From NCBI GenBank assembly GCA_050084515.1, contig CM114273.1, positions 21,824,001 to 21,888,000 of the forward strand: a stretch of DNA of 64,000 nucleotides, given 5' to 3'. Source of the stretch: Blasia pusilla. Taxonomy: Eukaryota > Marchantiophyta > Marchantiopsida > Blasiales. Positions 1 through 11,772 of this stretch are shown here, one piece after another (the first letter of the stretch is position 1; the number at the start of each line of letters is the position of its first letter). Made by a program: the position numbers and the translations under genes. Below the pieces are notes generated by a model, which ran no database searches, was not told the DNA's origin, and saw nothing but the letters and a program-made list of their open reading frames with translations.

Positions 1-3000
1 ATTCGCTCGTCTTTTTTAACCATTCGCGACTCTTAGAAGGATGTTTGATGCACCATTTGTGGTCTCATATATACCAAGATATATAAGATATGGTGCCCAT
101 TCAAACTTTGCCCTTAATAAGTTTTGGAGGATTGATGGTGGATGGAGCCTAGAGCCTAGAGGAAGTGTTTACTTCCGTAAACACGTCCAGTAGTTTGATT
201 GAGTGCAGATCTTGGCCTTCATAAGTATACACTGCTGCCAATTCTTTGAATGTGGGAACTAATGAGTGAAGAGAGAGGCAAAAGCTGGGAGAAGAAAGTG
301 CACAACTCAAGCTCTTGCTTAGTTGCCAATCTTCAGTGGGCCTTTGTGGGGTTCTGATGGACTTTCGGCCCAGCTCTGTGTCCTACTAATTCCCAACCAC
401 CCCATATCTTCTCCCTTTCCATGCCTACCCTCTTTACATGTGAACTCATATGGATAGTGTTACCAGATACATGTCGTCAACTTTGAAAGGTTTTTGTATT
501 GGATCCCCGCGTAGGTATAGCTTGCCTCATCTCTCCTAATACATCATGAGAGATGCATGGATATTGTTTTTGATTATTAGTGATCACCATTGGACAATAT
601 TTATGCCATATTCGCTATATTGGGTTTGTCCACGGAATCAACGATCACAATACATTTGCAAGAATTGGGTTTGAATCTAGGGAGAGAGAAGTTCTCTTCA
701 CCTTCACGGACTGAGAACAAGGTTACTATTGTGGAGTACATCATTTTGTGGAGCCCTAAAGGTTTCTTATTCATGCAGTGAAATATTTGTGATGTAACCA
801 TGATAATGGATACTCTTGAATTGTAGTGTGAACTTTGGGGAACATGGTTTTTAATTAAATTATGATTGGGTATGCTCCAAACTTCAGCATACCGCGGGGA
901 GAACTAGAAACTTTCTTGTTGTTTTGATTCCTCGCTAATTGCATGTGTACTGACATTCAAGGTTGTAAGAGAAGAAAGTTTGGTGTGATGGTAGGCCCAT
1001 TGGGAGTTAGCATTCAATTGATTCGTAACATTCTACGGTGGTCATGTTACACAACCATATGATTTAGTGATATGATCACTTATGGTGCTTTGTCCTAGTA
1101 GGGTTTAGGTACTACACGGTCATGGGAGAACCTTTCTAGTAGTTGTGAGTGAAAAATTGCAAGATTGATGGAAAATCCAGCCATGTACCTAGTTAATGGA
1201 CAAAAATCTATGAATGCTTCCCCTAGTGTAGATTGGGAAATTGAATTAGGTGACCTTTAAAATGATGAAGTTTTGACTCAACCATTGTAGAAAAGTGTGA
1301 ATCAACCAATCCCCAATTGGATCCATACCCTCTTGAGACTTGCGAAGTGGAAAGTCCAACCACTTGTAACATGCTGAGCATATATATATATGTTGAGTTT
1401 GGCGTTATGGTTTGTGGTAAAATGCGTCTCTCTTCATTCTTAACGCACATATACTTGCTGGTTTATTTTTCTTATTAACATGTAGCTGATCCTCCCACAT
1501 CACTACTTTAACATAAACACTTCCACACAAATAGAAATTATAAAGGAATCATGGATCTCCTTATGCATGCAACTCTATTTTGACCCCAATAGGTAGCTTC
1601 ACTTTAGGGCTAATAGTAGGAAGTTTCACTTTGGGGCAAGTGGTGCATGTTTGAATTATTCCCGCAATACTTTTTGAAGAATAGATGGATGGAGGAAAGA
1701 ATAACAAATGGATGGAGACTTGATGGATTGAGGAAGGACAATCAAATGATGGATGGAGGGTGGGCAAAAGGATGAATATTATAGTAAATTCTTCTCATGG
1801 TGGTATCGAAATAAGGGTATGGGAGGTATATGAGGGGGTAGGTGACTATGTAATAATTCTAATTATGGAAGCATTTCAAGTATATTGCTACTCATTGAAA
1901 TACATAAAAAAAATCTCGTAGAGAGATAGAGCACATTTCAAACTTTTGACGTTGGTATAACTAAGCAAAAAGTATAGTATTTTAGTCATTTGTGATTGTC
2001 TTGGAATTTTAAACACTAATAATGTAGGTTTTCATTCGTGGAAGTACCATTGTTTCTTATTTTTGTAAGCAGCAAAGCTAAGAGTAAAGACACAAAATAT
2101 AATTTTAACAAAGTGCATTAAGATCACCTTCCTATGAGGATTTTCACGGTTTTTTTTGTCGAGCGAGCATATCTAGTGTGCCTCGGTAGGGTGGCTATGT
2201 GTGCACTTTGGTGTGGAGAGGCCAAGAGTAACCTATTGACCTCCTTTAGTGATGTTTGTGCAAATGTCATCCTTTGGGGGCTTTCTTGGGACCTTCTTGG
2301 ATGTTGTTGGAGTTTCTTGAGTAAGTATAGATCTATCATGAAGGTTGAGGTAACATATGCACACATGTCACTTCCTTGAAGCCTTAGGGATCTTGAGAGG
2401 GTTATACCCCAAGGGGGGCTTGGAGAGGCTCATCTTTCCATGGTTGAGCCTTCCAAGCATAATGCAAGGGTAGGGTGTTATCCACACACATTAGAGGTGG
2501 ATTTCCTTATGTTGAGGGGGATTTGGTTCAATTGCTAGGGTTATTGAAGAGCAATGTATTTCCCATCCAGTTTTCATTATGGAAAGATCAATGCAATTTT
2601 TGAATCTATTGCAATTGTATTTTTGTGCAAATTTTTTTGGTTATCAACAAGATCAACGCGCACGTTTACCAATCTAATCATGTATTGGTCCATGTGTGAA
2701 TTTTTATGTTGGTGGATGCCATTCTTGGTAATTTTACAGTATGAGGTAGGTGTGGGCTGTACGCTAGTAGAATATTGGGTTCTTTCTTGGGCACAAGTAG
2801 GGCTTGGGAAGGAACATGTTTGTCTCAACTTCTCGTGCACTCGTGGATTTTTGTATAGAAGGGTGATTTCACATAGCAGTCTACATTCTCCTGAGTTTGT
2901 AGAGAATGTGTAAATGAGGTGGCAATGATCCAACAATGATGTCATATTGTGATGGTGGGTTTACATGTTTGAATTTGATGTGTGGTGTTGTGAAAGTAGT

Positions 3001-3700
3001 CGTAAGCACCGTTGTGATCCATGGTGCATCAAAATCACGTGGTATTGTTGTGGGGGCAAACCCATAGCAAGATAACATGGTCCGCATACACGATTCCCAT
3101 AATGGTTCATCTTTTTTGAGTCAGCAAGGGCCTCATCAATTGGTCCTAGTTGAGTGAATATGGTTTTTGGAGGATTGAGCATATCTCTTGGTGTCGCAAG
3201 TTTGTCAATGGAGAGTGTTAGTGCTCATGAGGAGGTATGCAGGAGTACATCGTTGGACGACAATCCACCTTCATCTTCATTTTTTTTCCATGGATTTAGA
3301 AACTTTGGAAGTGGGACCAATCGCGTGAGGCATTTCGACTGGAATGCCTCACACAAAGAGCTGCTCTCCTAGGGCCCAGAGCAGCCTCATTCTTGGAGCA
3401 GTTTAGTGCTGCTTGCTCGTAAGACTCACGAACAATTTGTAAGGTAAAAACTATCAGATGTGGAACTAACTAAAGTAGGAATGCTTGAACTACGCTGGGC
3501 ACAAGTCAGATTGACCTTAGTGTGCGCTTGCATAAAATCTTACTACCAGAAGCGGAAGTTTATTCACACTGACTGAGATTTATTCAACCAGATTGAAGGA
3601 GGTTGCCCCATAAGACGAGTAAAATTGGGTATTGGGGAGGAATTTACTGAGCAAGTGAAGATACTTTCAGATTGTATCTTTTGTTGGTTATCAACTAGTC
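1..3700. other. Left-end region without a recognisable gene
   Basis: AT-rich sequence with only short overlapping open frames on both strands. The longest, around 2,554-2,945, are mutually antisense and show no domain, splice pattern or codon signal I recognise. The last few hundred bases (about 3,400-3,750) lie just downstream of the minus-strand MAM33-like gene and probably hold its 3' UTR and polyadenylation region. I see no RNA gene and no clear transposon protein here. Confidence 0.5.
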
Positions 3701-3749
3701 AGCAGAACAAGTTCTAACTAAAGAGTAGTTTCCATGAACAAGTTAAAAT

Positions 3750-5831
3750 GCTACTGTTGCAGTAAGCATTCAATCTTCTCCAGCATTTGCGCACATTTGA
3801 GCAGTCTTTTGTACTCCAGCGCATTGTGTAAATAGTTGGCCACATGTTCATTTAGCCCTCTCTCATGCAAGAATATCTGCATTTCATCAACGAGCCTTGT
3901 GCTCCGTTCCCTGCATCAAGACAACCCATCAAACTATGGGTTCATAAATTCAATTTTACATGACAGTAGAAAAAGGCAATAATACTAGAAAATATAACAA
4001 GGTTGACCTCAAACAAAATACTCAATTTTAGGGGTTCCTTCACGTCTGGTAGTGCACATAAGCAGAGTCCACGAAGAACCTGACTGTAGATTTTTTTAAA
4101 CAGAGACCAGTAGATCCAAAAATTGTTCGGCAAAAGAGCAAGGCTTTGTTGTGGAAACTATCAAATCAGGGTACTGGTGATCTTATTTTAAACAAAACAC
4201 AAATTTCTCTCCTAGTTGACACAGTCAGACACTGAACCAAAGGTTGGCACCCACAAGAAATTCTAACAATCAAGACGTGATAAAGGCTGTGATAAGCATA
4301 GAATTCAAGGTCAATTCTTTATGGAACCGTTAGGTAGCTGCCTTGTTCTATTATACTAAATGGAACCAAAACTTCTCAACGGAGAAGTTTCACAATTTTC
4401 TTTGCAGCACTAAGGTGAGGAAGAACTGAAATGTGTCATACTATCAACCAATTTTTTCCAGGATTTCCAAACTCCGTCTAGACATCATGGAAGAATGACG
4501 GCGGGGCGAATGGGGTTTCTTTGTGTTTGTTGGAAAATCAATGAAATCTTTAGAACAATCCGCCACTCAATGTCTGGGGTCTTGTGATAAACTCTCCTCT
4601 AAACCCAAGACCAGACGAGGTTCAATGCACGACAGTTGTATGCACACGAGGAAATTCTCTCCATCTCTCACTCACATTGACAGTAGACGCGCTGCGATGT
4701 TGTGGAAATGGTTCTGTCTGCACATTGGAGAAGATGAGAACTTACGAGAAATAAGGACGGTACACTGTCTGATCCGGGTCTTCACTGTACAGGTCGACTT
4801 GATGCACTGCAAACCCATCACGATAGCACTCGCACTTGGCTTTCAGGACAGGATGCTGGGATAGCTTCGTGATGGACACTGTCAGTTGTACCAACTTCTT
4901 TCGCATCTCCGGATCTTCCCCTTGCTCTGGCTTGCGCTGGTATTCTTTAGGCACCACAGTGTAAACACCTACCATCGAAATGTCTTCCAGCCCAAAGATT
5001 CTACTCAAGGTCAGCTCCAGTTCGCCCGGTTCATCCTTAACCAATTTAAAAGGACTTGGTGGTGACCTCTGTGTTATCCCCTGCAAAGCACTGAACAAAA
5101 TTCAGCTTAAGACACCACTACCGCCTATCAAGTAACCTTTCATGATCAGATACAAATGTCCACACATTCTCCACCTCTTTGCTAGGCACAATGCAACAAT
5201 TACAGCAGCGCTAAAGGGAGATAGACAGCCCTAGCATGTAACTGAGAATTTTGTTCTTTCAGTACGTGGCGAATGTTCGAAATACTCGGAACAGAGAAGG
5301 TCCGGGAAAACACAGCGTCATCTGGAACAAGTTTAGAAAGAGATGCCGTGGAAGAAGGATTCCAGACACATTACGACATGCGTAACGGTGATAACTCTTC
5401 ATGGAACTGGCAACTCGTTGGGAGAAATCCTTCTGTGGTGATGAGACGTGACTCTATGTCTCGCTGTACGACGAGAAAAGCGCAAGCGGGAAGACACTGA
5501 AGGAGAACAACCACACACGTACCTCTGCCTTCTTTTTCAAATCCTCAATTTCGCATCGCAACGTGTGCAACAGCCCTTTAGCTTGCTCGTCTCCACGTAG
5601 TTGGGCATAAAGTACCGAGTTAGACGCCGTAGCAAGGCCACGAAACAATACTCCTTGCTTCCGCTGCTGCCGCACGAGATCGACACCTGATCCGTTCGGG
5701 AGAACATCCCGAATGCCACGACTCCATTGCAATCCACTGATTCGTAATTGTCCCAAGCTCTGGTCTAATGCAGCGCTCTGACCCCTCAGCGCTGCACCGA
5801 CTCTCCCCCAAACCCCCGACAACGCCCCCAT
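3750..5831 (-). CDS. MAM33/p32-family mitochondrial acidic (glyco)protein
   Basis: Three exons read on the minus strand. Exon 1 is 5,831-5,523 (ATG at 5,831; donor GTACGT), exon 2 is 5,080-4,746 (acceptor TTTGCAG; donor GTAAGT), and exon 3 starts at 3,910 and ends near 3,752. Phases are 0 and 2 and fit. The product is about 267 residues, usual for this family. Residues 1-50 are rich in Arg, Ala and Ser with few acids, like a mitochondrial presequence. Exon 2 carries the central beta-strand region (GELELTLSRIFGLED, then KLVQLTVSITK). Exon 3 carries the C-terminal helix with LVDEMQIFLHERGLNEHVAN and LHNALEYKRLL, the part that best matches MAM33 proteins. p32/MAM33 proteins form acidic trimers in the mitochondrial matrix; the exact role in plants is unclear. 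The last ten or so residues are uncertain, because one base near 3,780 decides the reading frame at the stop. Confidence 0.8.
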
Positions 5832-6005
5832 CCGGTCGATCCGCAGCTTCTCCCCCTTCGACTACCGTGTGCCACAGCTCAATCAGCCATCCGCCATCAG
5901 TGTCAATCCATTCCACCACGTCCCCACTCAATTCCTGTCGTCATTCTTCGGCACCCCGACAATCCCATGAAGAAACGCCTTAAACCCTACATTCCGACCG
6001 AAGCA

Positions 6006-6050
6006 AGGAGGGAGGGAGGGAGGGAGGGAGAGAGGATGGATGGATGGATT
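6006..6050. repeat. (GGGA)n/(GGAT)n microsatellite
   Basis: Six to seven GGGA units followed by GGAT units. It lies in the putative promoter or 5' UTR of the MAM33-like gene. Confidence 0.85.
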
Positions 6051-6151
6051 CCAGTTTCCATCCGTATGTTCCTTTCTTCTACGACTTCCTCTGCAACTGT
6101 GCTGCCATACGAAACCACGGGTCGCAAGCACCTAAGTGTATACTTTCTACA

Positions 6152-6217
6152 CTGTTAAGGTGTCTATATTATGGTTTCTAGCGCCTGTTAAGGTGTCTAT
6201 ATTGTGGTTTCTAGCGC
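6152..6217. repeat. 33-bp tandem duplication
   Basis: Two adjacent 33-bp units, 6,152-6,184 and 6,185-6,217, each starting CTGTTAAGGTGTCTATATT and ending TTTCTAGCGC. They differ at one position (A versus G in the middle). They sit about 320-390 bases upstream of the MAM33-like start codon. Confidence 0.9.
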
Positions 6218-6299
6218 ATTCCGGGAAGCACTTGCCGACGAATGAAACGCCACGCTCGCACGAAAAACGCGACTGCGGGATGTACGGCAATTGACCGTC

Positions 6300-9200
6300 G
6301 ACTGCTGGAAGCTAGTTACCGATGGACAAAGACAAGCGGAAGGCGCAGCAGTTGATTCTTAATCATGGTTTTTTTCCACTAGGTTATCCATGTGAGGCGC
6401 ACGTGTTAGATAACTAGTGTACAGTTTACATGTTAATCTTTTTCATGGATTAACCAAGTTCTTAATTTATTTTTATTACAAGTGATTAAATGGTGCGCGC
6501 GGGTGAAAAATATCCACATTAATAATATCTACATGAATAATACTACTAAACGACATGTGTCATCATAAGAAGACGTGGCACCTCTTATAAGAACACTCTC
6601 CAATAATAATATAGATATCAAAAAAAAAGTTATCATGTTAATACATGTCCAAGTAGTAGTAGACACGAGTTTGTAAGTGAAGAAGGCAGTTTCCAATAAT
6701 AATATGAATTATTGTTTTGCATTCCTCTTAAAGGGTCCAATTTTTTTAAGAGGATATTTTCATTTGAAAGAATCGTACATTTGATCTCGGAAATCTTGAT
6801 TTGGAGGTATTTTCATTGACATGGATATGAGATTGGTAGGACCTATCAAAGTTTGGTTGTAGGAACTCAAAGTGGGGATGGAAATCAATTCGCAAGTTAC
6901 GTCCGATGGATGAAAAAGTTCATATTTGTCACCAATTATCAAGTCATTCTATGACCCGGAAAAAAAAGACAACAAGGACTCACAACTACCATCGTCAATA
7001 ACCTATGGCATGCAATTGTGGCTTGTCATTTCCACTTATGGCAAAAGTCATCACTCTTATCTACAAGAACGGCCGCTCTGCCCTTTGGTCAAGCTTCAAG
7101 CAACCCTACTACTCGTTTCTCTTTCTCCCACCAAGTCAGGTAGGATATAGAGAAATAATATTTCCTAATATTGCCAATCGAAACACCCATTACGGAAATT
7201 TTTATGGTGGTAATAAATTTCTATTAGAAAATATGCATAAGGATTCTATATGATATTTTGGCCAAAATAAAAACAATTCTAAATCAAAATTTATATGTGG
7301 GAAAGATGCAAAAATCATCTTTCCGATATGATGGAGTTTCCTAACGCGGCACCTTCCCAGCTACCTTACATGAGTGTTACAGCGACCGTCATGGAAATAC
7401 TTTGAGCAACCCTAATAAGGTCTCTCAAGCATGGATATATAATATCCTCGTCTAGTACCATAGAAATTTATGTCAACAAGCAACTATAATTTAAGGAGAT
7501 AATTGTTGCTTTTTTATGTGCACTTTAAACTTGTATTTTTAAACTCATGCGAATGCATTGGACTTTAGAGAAAGGTAAGGGTAGGGGAGGAGGGAATATA
7601 TTATCCAGGACTGAAGAGATGAAGACATATGGACACTCTTTGGTTGGCTATAAGTGATCAATTAGAAATCAACCCAAATTTTGAATTTATAGTTGTTTTT
7701 GGCATGGTTCTTCAATTTTTCACCATGCCAAGAATCTCCACAAAAAATAATTAGTTCTATTTTTGGAATTTAGATCCCTTCAACGAAATTTTCTTTTCCA
7801 TTCATCATACCATACTATTAATGGCATTAGCCCTCTTTTGGATTATTCTCTATGTGTAAAGAGAGTGATATCTTTCAAAAGGAACTTTTTGATTAATCTT
7901 CTCTTTTTAAAAGGGAATAACCTGAGAGAAACTAGTGTGGCTACCCCATATGGTCGGAAGTAATTTATGCCCTAAAGTAAGAAGTGAAAGCATTGTAGTG
8001 GGGATGGGGTCGTAGCTTTATCCTCAATTGGGACCTTTTTGTAATAGTCTGTAATTACATAAATTATATGGCAACATTATGGATATTGTTGAGCACCTTT
8101 TAAAAAACTCCAATACTTATTAAACTTGCTTATCGCGAGATTCGCTTAAACTAATTAATAACTATAGTGATGATTTTTGTGGTAGTTAAGTTAATTGTTG
8201 AAACAAGGTAGTAATGAATTATCTAGAAATGGGAACATCTATGATTTGATTATGTCTCATGTATGAGTATGTGTGGATAGTGTGTCTGCCATAATCAAGT
8301 AACTATTCAAATAAGGCAATATAAGTAAATAAAATTGAATTTTAGTAACACTCGTAGCAATACTAATGGATTCTTAAATCTTTGATGAAATTTAATGACA
8401 CACAATTGATGAAGGAGAACCAAAAGCGCTAAGAAGGTAGGTGTTACCACTAATCAAATACCATTTGTCCAAAAATATATAATGGGACAAGAACATTGTG
8501 TTTATATCTAAATTTTAAAACATAAAACTATATAGACATTGAAATCATTACACATAGGGATGAGTGTCGTCATCGAGATCTACTAAGAACTAAACTACAA
8601 TTGGGCCAGTGTCAGTTTTTTTTTATAAAATTTGGACTAAATCAATACAAAAAGTCGTGTCTCCATCAATTTGTGGCAACAAAGCAATCAACACCCTTAA
8701 ATCTTACAAGAATGAAAAACCATGGATCATAATAGTTTAGTTTAGTAGATATTGGAATTACTAGCCGGTGTTTGAGAAATAACCTCAATGACAATGGAAA
8801 ATAAAGTTTTCATATTTAATACCAAAATTGCTTTATGTAGTATCTAAATAGCATCCATACTCCCTCTTACCATAATGTCATCCTGGCATGTAATGGGTAG
8901 TTACCCCATGCAATATGTTAATAACATGTTATCAACATATTGCATCTGTAGAATAAAGAAGATATAAAACAAGAAATGCTATATATATGCAAAACCATTA
9001 ATGCATACGATATGCATTTGAGTGCAATGTACATATATCATTTTTTTTTGTTTAGGATCCCTACGTATCTCCTCTAACAACAATTTCGCAAACTTGCCAC
9101 CTAGCACTAGATTTTGAAATATGATGAGCAAAACTTAAATGGTACCTATTACAATCTATTTGAGGGCAATACACAAACAATGAATATATAGAGTTAAGTC

Positions 9201-11180
9201 TAAACCACAAATACTAACATGAATGGTAGTTGACGAAAGCTTTTAAATGGAAGGATGCCTTATACTTACTGAAAGTTGCTCAACCGTCTAACTTTTATAT
9301 GGAGTCTTTGATGCATTCAAATTTGCACTACTTGATACAATATTATGATGCACTAGATTTATGATATATTTACTAGAGACTCTATTGTATTGTTCACCAA
9401 AACCCCACGAATAACTTAAATTGCTCGGAGTCATCTCAAAAGCAAAGTGGTTGTGCTAGTGACTTTCCGTTGGTTCCCATTGTTGTAATTTGAAAATTAT
9501 ATTAATCTATATTATAATAGGCAACCCTACAAGTACAATACAACAAGATAGTGAGATAATAAGACAAATTAAGCAACATGTTTGAATTCTGTTGTTTGAG
9601 TCATATTAGATAGGTTGAGATTAATTTATTAATAATTATATTATATTATAATATAATGGATGATCCTAAGTGATATTAAGGTGGAATAATTATAAAAAAT
9701 AACCAAAAATAAAATTTTGTGCCTTAATTCATATTTAATGGGAAGGGAAAATGAATTTTAATGGAGAAAGAGTTGATGTTATTTAAATTTTATGGAAGGG
9801 TAAAATTATTTAGGGGACTGGGACATCATTTGAATTTTAATTGGGTAATGGAATTACTTAGAAGAGTGGAATATTATTACTCTTCTAAGATTTAAGAAAA
9901 TGTAACTTATTTAAAGTCTTAAATTAATAATGTGATTATTTTTAAAAAGAATCATGTTAATTCACATGTGATAATTTGGGAAAGGAAAATGATTCATTAA
10001 TCAAAATTAACTTAGAATTCAGTTCGTGAATGTTATTTTGGTTGGAAAAGTGGAAGGGAAACAATAGGTATTGTTCAAACTTTTACAAAGAAATGAAATT
10101 ATTTAGGGAAGTTGGGTATTATTTAAAGGTAAAATTTTATTACTCGTTACTGCTCCCTACAAGAAGTCAACTCCAAGTGTAAAGCTTGCAAAATGCAAGT
10201 TATTTTGCATGTTCTTGACCCTCAGATACGATTATTATATATTATATATCATTGGTTGGATGTTAGCATCCGTGCTAGAAGTAATTCTCTCATTAGTGGG
10301 AACAAGCGTAGCCTTTAACATGTATGTTTAATGTCTCCACATAATAGTAGGTTTGAGAATCTCTATTAGGGCTACTCAAAGTGATGTTATGGCAAATGCG
10401 ATGACTCAAATTATCATTGTTGCCATAATCCAAAGAAAGAATAATTCATCCTATGTCGTTTCATACAAAATTCATGATTTTTTTGGAGCTACAATGGAAT
10501 AATGAACTTGTAGTTTTTTTTTTAAAGGAATTATTTCTCCACATTGAAACCCCACCGTTGAATAATCCAATTATTGCTTAGGGCCTTATCCTTATTTTAT
10601 GTGACCAAAGTAAGTTCTCATTGAATAATAGAGCAAAATACATCGGTCCTTAATACCTGCTTTCGGTTATAGCCAAGTTGAGGTCGCAAGGACACTAGGT
10701 CATTTATGCGACCAAAGTTTTGGGCACAGAAAAATTGGCAATCGTCTAAGGTCCCTGCGACCGGAGCGCGTGGGATGAGGCCCTTAGGGGGAGGAAATCA
10801 AGGGATCCATCAAGTTAAATGTAGTCATGCATGAATATAAGAGTGAGATATTTCTTGCCCTTTCTTTTTTGAGAGTTTTTTTTCATATTTAAACAATTCA
10901 TAATGTTCACACTTTTCAAAGATTGCTCATATTTTGTATCACCCCAAAAGGAAAAAATAGGTTAATGAAAAACATGCTTCAATACAAATAAAAAATGATT
11001 TAATCATGTAAGAGCGAAAATAAGAAAGGAACTGAAATTATCAGTCGTATTAAAATCCCCTTTTCAAAGCCGAATAACAACATAAATAAATAAATAAATG
11101 AGCTTGGAGACAGTAAAATTGAGAATAAAAAATTAGAGAAAAAAGAAATGAATGAATAATCGTGAGGAGAAAATAATGAT
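6300..11180. other. AT-rich intergenic stretch, no gene seen
   Basis: Nearly 5 kb of AT-rich sequence between the divergently transcribed MAM33-like and TKI1-like genes. Open frames are short and scattered, with no recognisable protein domain, splice pattern or transposon motif. Long stretches around 8.3-10.2 kb are almost pure AT-rich sequence. This is probably old, unrecognisable repeat DNA. Confidence 0.5.
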
Positions 11181-11189
11181 GAGCCCATT

Positions 11190-11772
11190 CCGTACGTGAG
11201 GATGAATCCAATCAGCGATCGCCGAGTTCGCGTTCGCGATCCACAGTTCAAAAACTTGTTGCAGTTGTGGTGGTTTCTTTCCACGCTTCCTTCCTTCATT
11301 GCACCTCCGTCCGTCCGTCCGTCCGAGTTTCCGGCTATCCGTCAGCAGATATGTCCGTCCGGCGAGAAGAGGGAGAGAAGAAGAAGAGGAAGCGCTTAGA
11401 ATCTGCCGGCACGGGACTGCGATCTGGGACGGATGGCGAAATCACGGCGGTGTATATGCAGGACGGGAGTGGACGGTGAGCGCAGACGGAGATGGAAGGG
11501 CCGTGGAGAGCGAAGGCATGCAGGTGGCGAGGGCCTCGATCGAGAGATGAGGCAGACGGCTATGGCGATTGAGGCACAGGGACGAGGCATTGATGTGGCG
11601 GGTTGGAGTAGGTAGCGTGCTGGGGAAGATAGGAATGCGATCGGGTCAAATTTGACGTCGCGCGAATGGATTTTCGTCATGAACGGAAGCGGTGCAGCGT
11701 AGGGAGCGAGTTCGACGATCGTTGAGTCGCTTGGGGAATTCTTATGACTCACGCACGCTCGTCTTTCTGGAA
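11190..11772 (+). promoter_or_regulatory. GC-rich promoter/5' UTR region of the TKI1-like gene
   Basis: An abrupt switch from AT-rich to GC-rich, CpG-containing sequence begins about 580 bases before the proposed start at 11,773. It includes a short CCGT repeat (about 11,308-11,325) and purine-rich tracts. Open frames here on both strands look like chance products of high GC. The position directly upstream of exon 1 suggests core promoter and 5' UTR; no specific element is identified. Confidence 0.35.

Larger units (their letters stand above)
5832..6300 (-). promoter_or_regulatory. GC-rich upstream region of the MAM33-like gene
   Basis: The base composition changes from AT-rich to GC-rich over about 5.5-6.3 kb, spanning exon 1 and the sequence upstream of its ATG, as expected for a promoter and 5' UTR. 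It contains a GGGA/GGAT microsatellite (6,006-6,050) and a 33-bp tandem duplication (6,152-6,217). No TATA box can be assigned with confidence. Confidence 0.35.

Noticed and set aside
2554-2945. Pair of ~120-codon overlapping frames on opposite strands
   Set aside because: No domain, no splice context, and each explains the other as an antisense shadow in low-complexity sequence.
11000-11750. Several overlapping ~60-118-codon frames around 11.0-11.75 kb
   Set aside because: The GC-rich region in front of TKI1 exon 1 opens frames on both strands; composition explains them.
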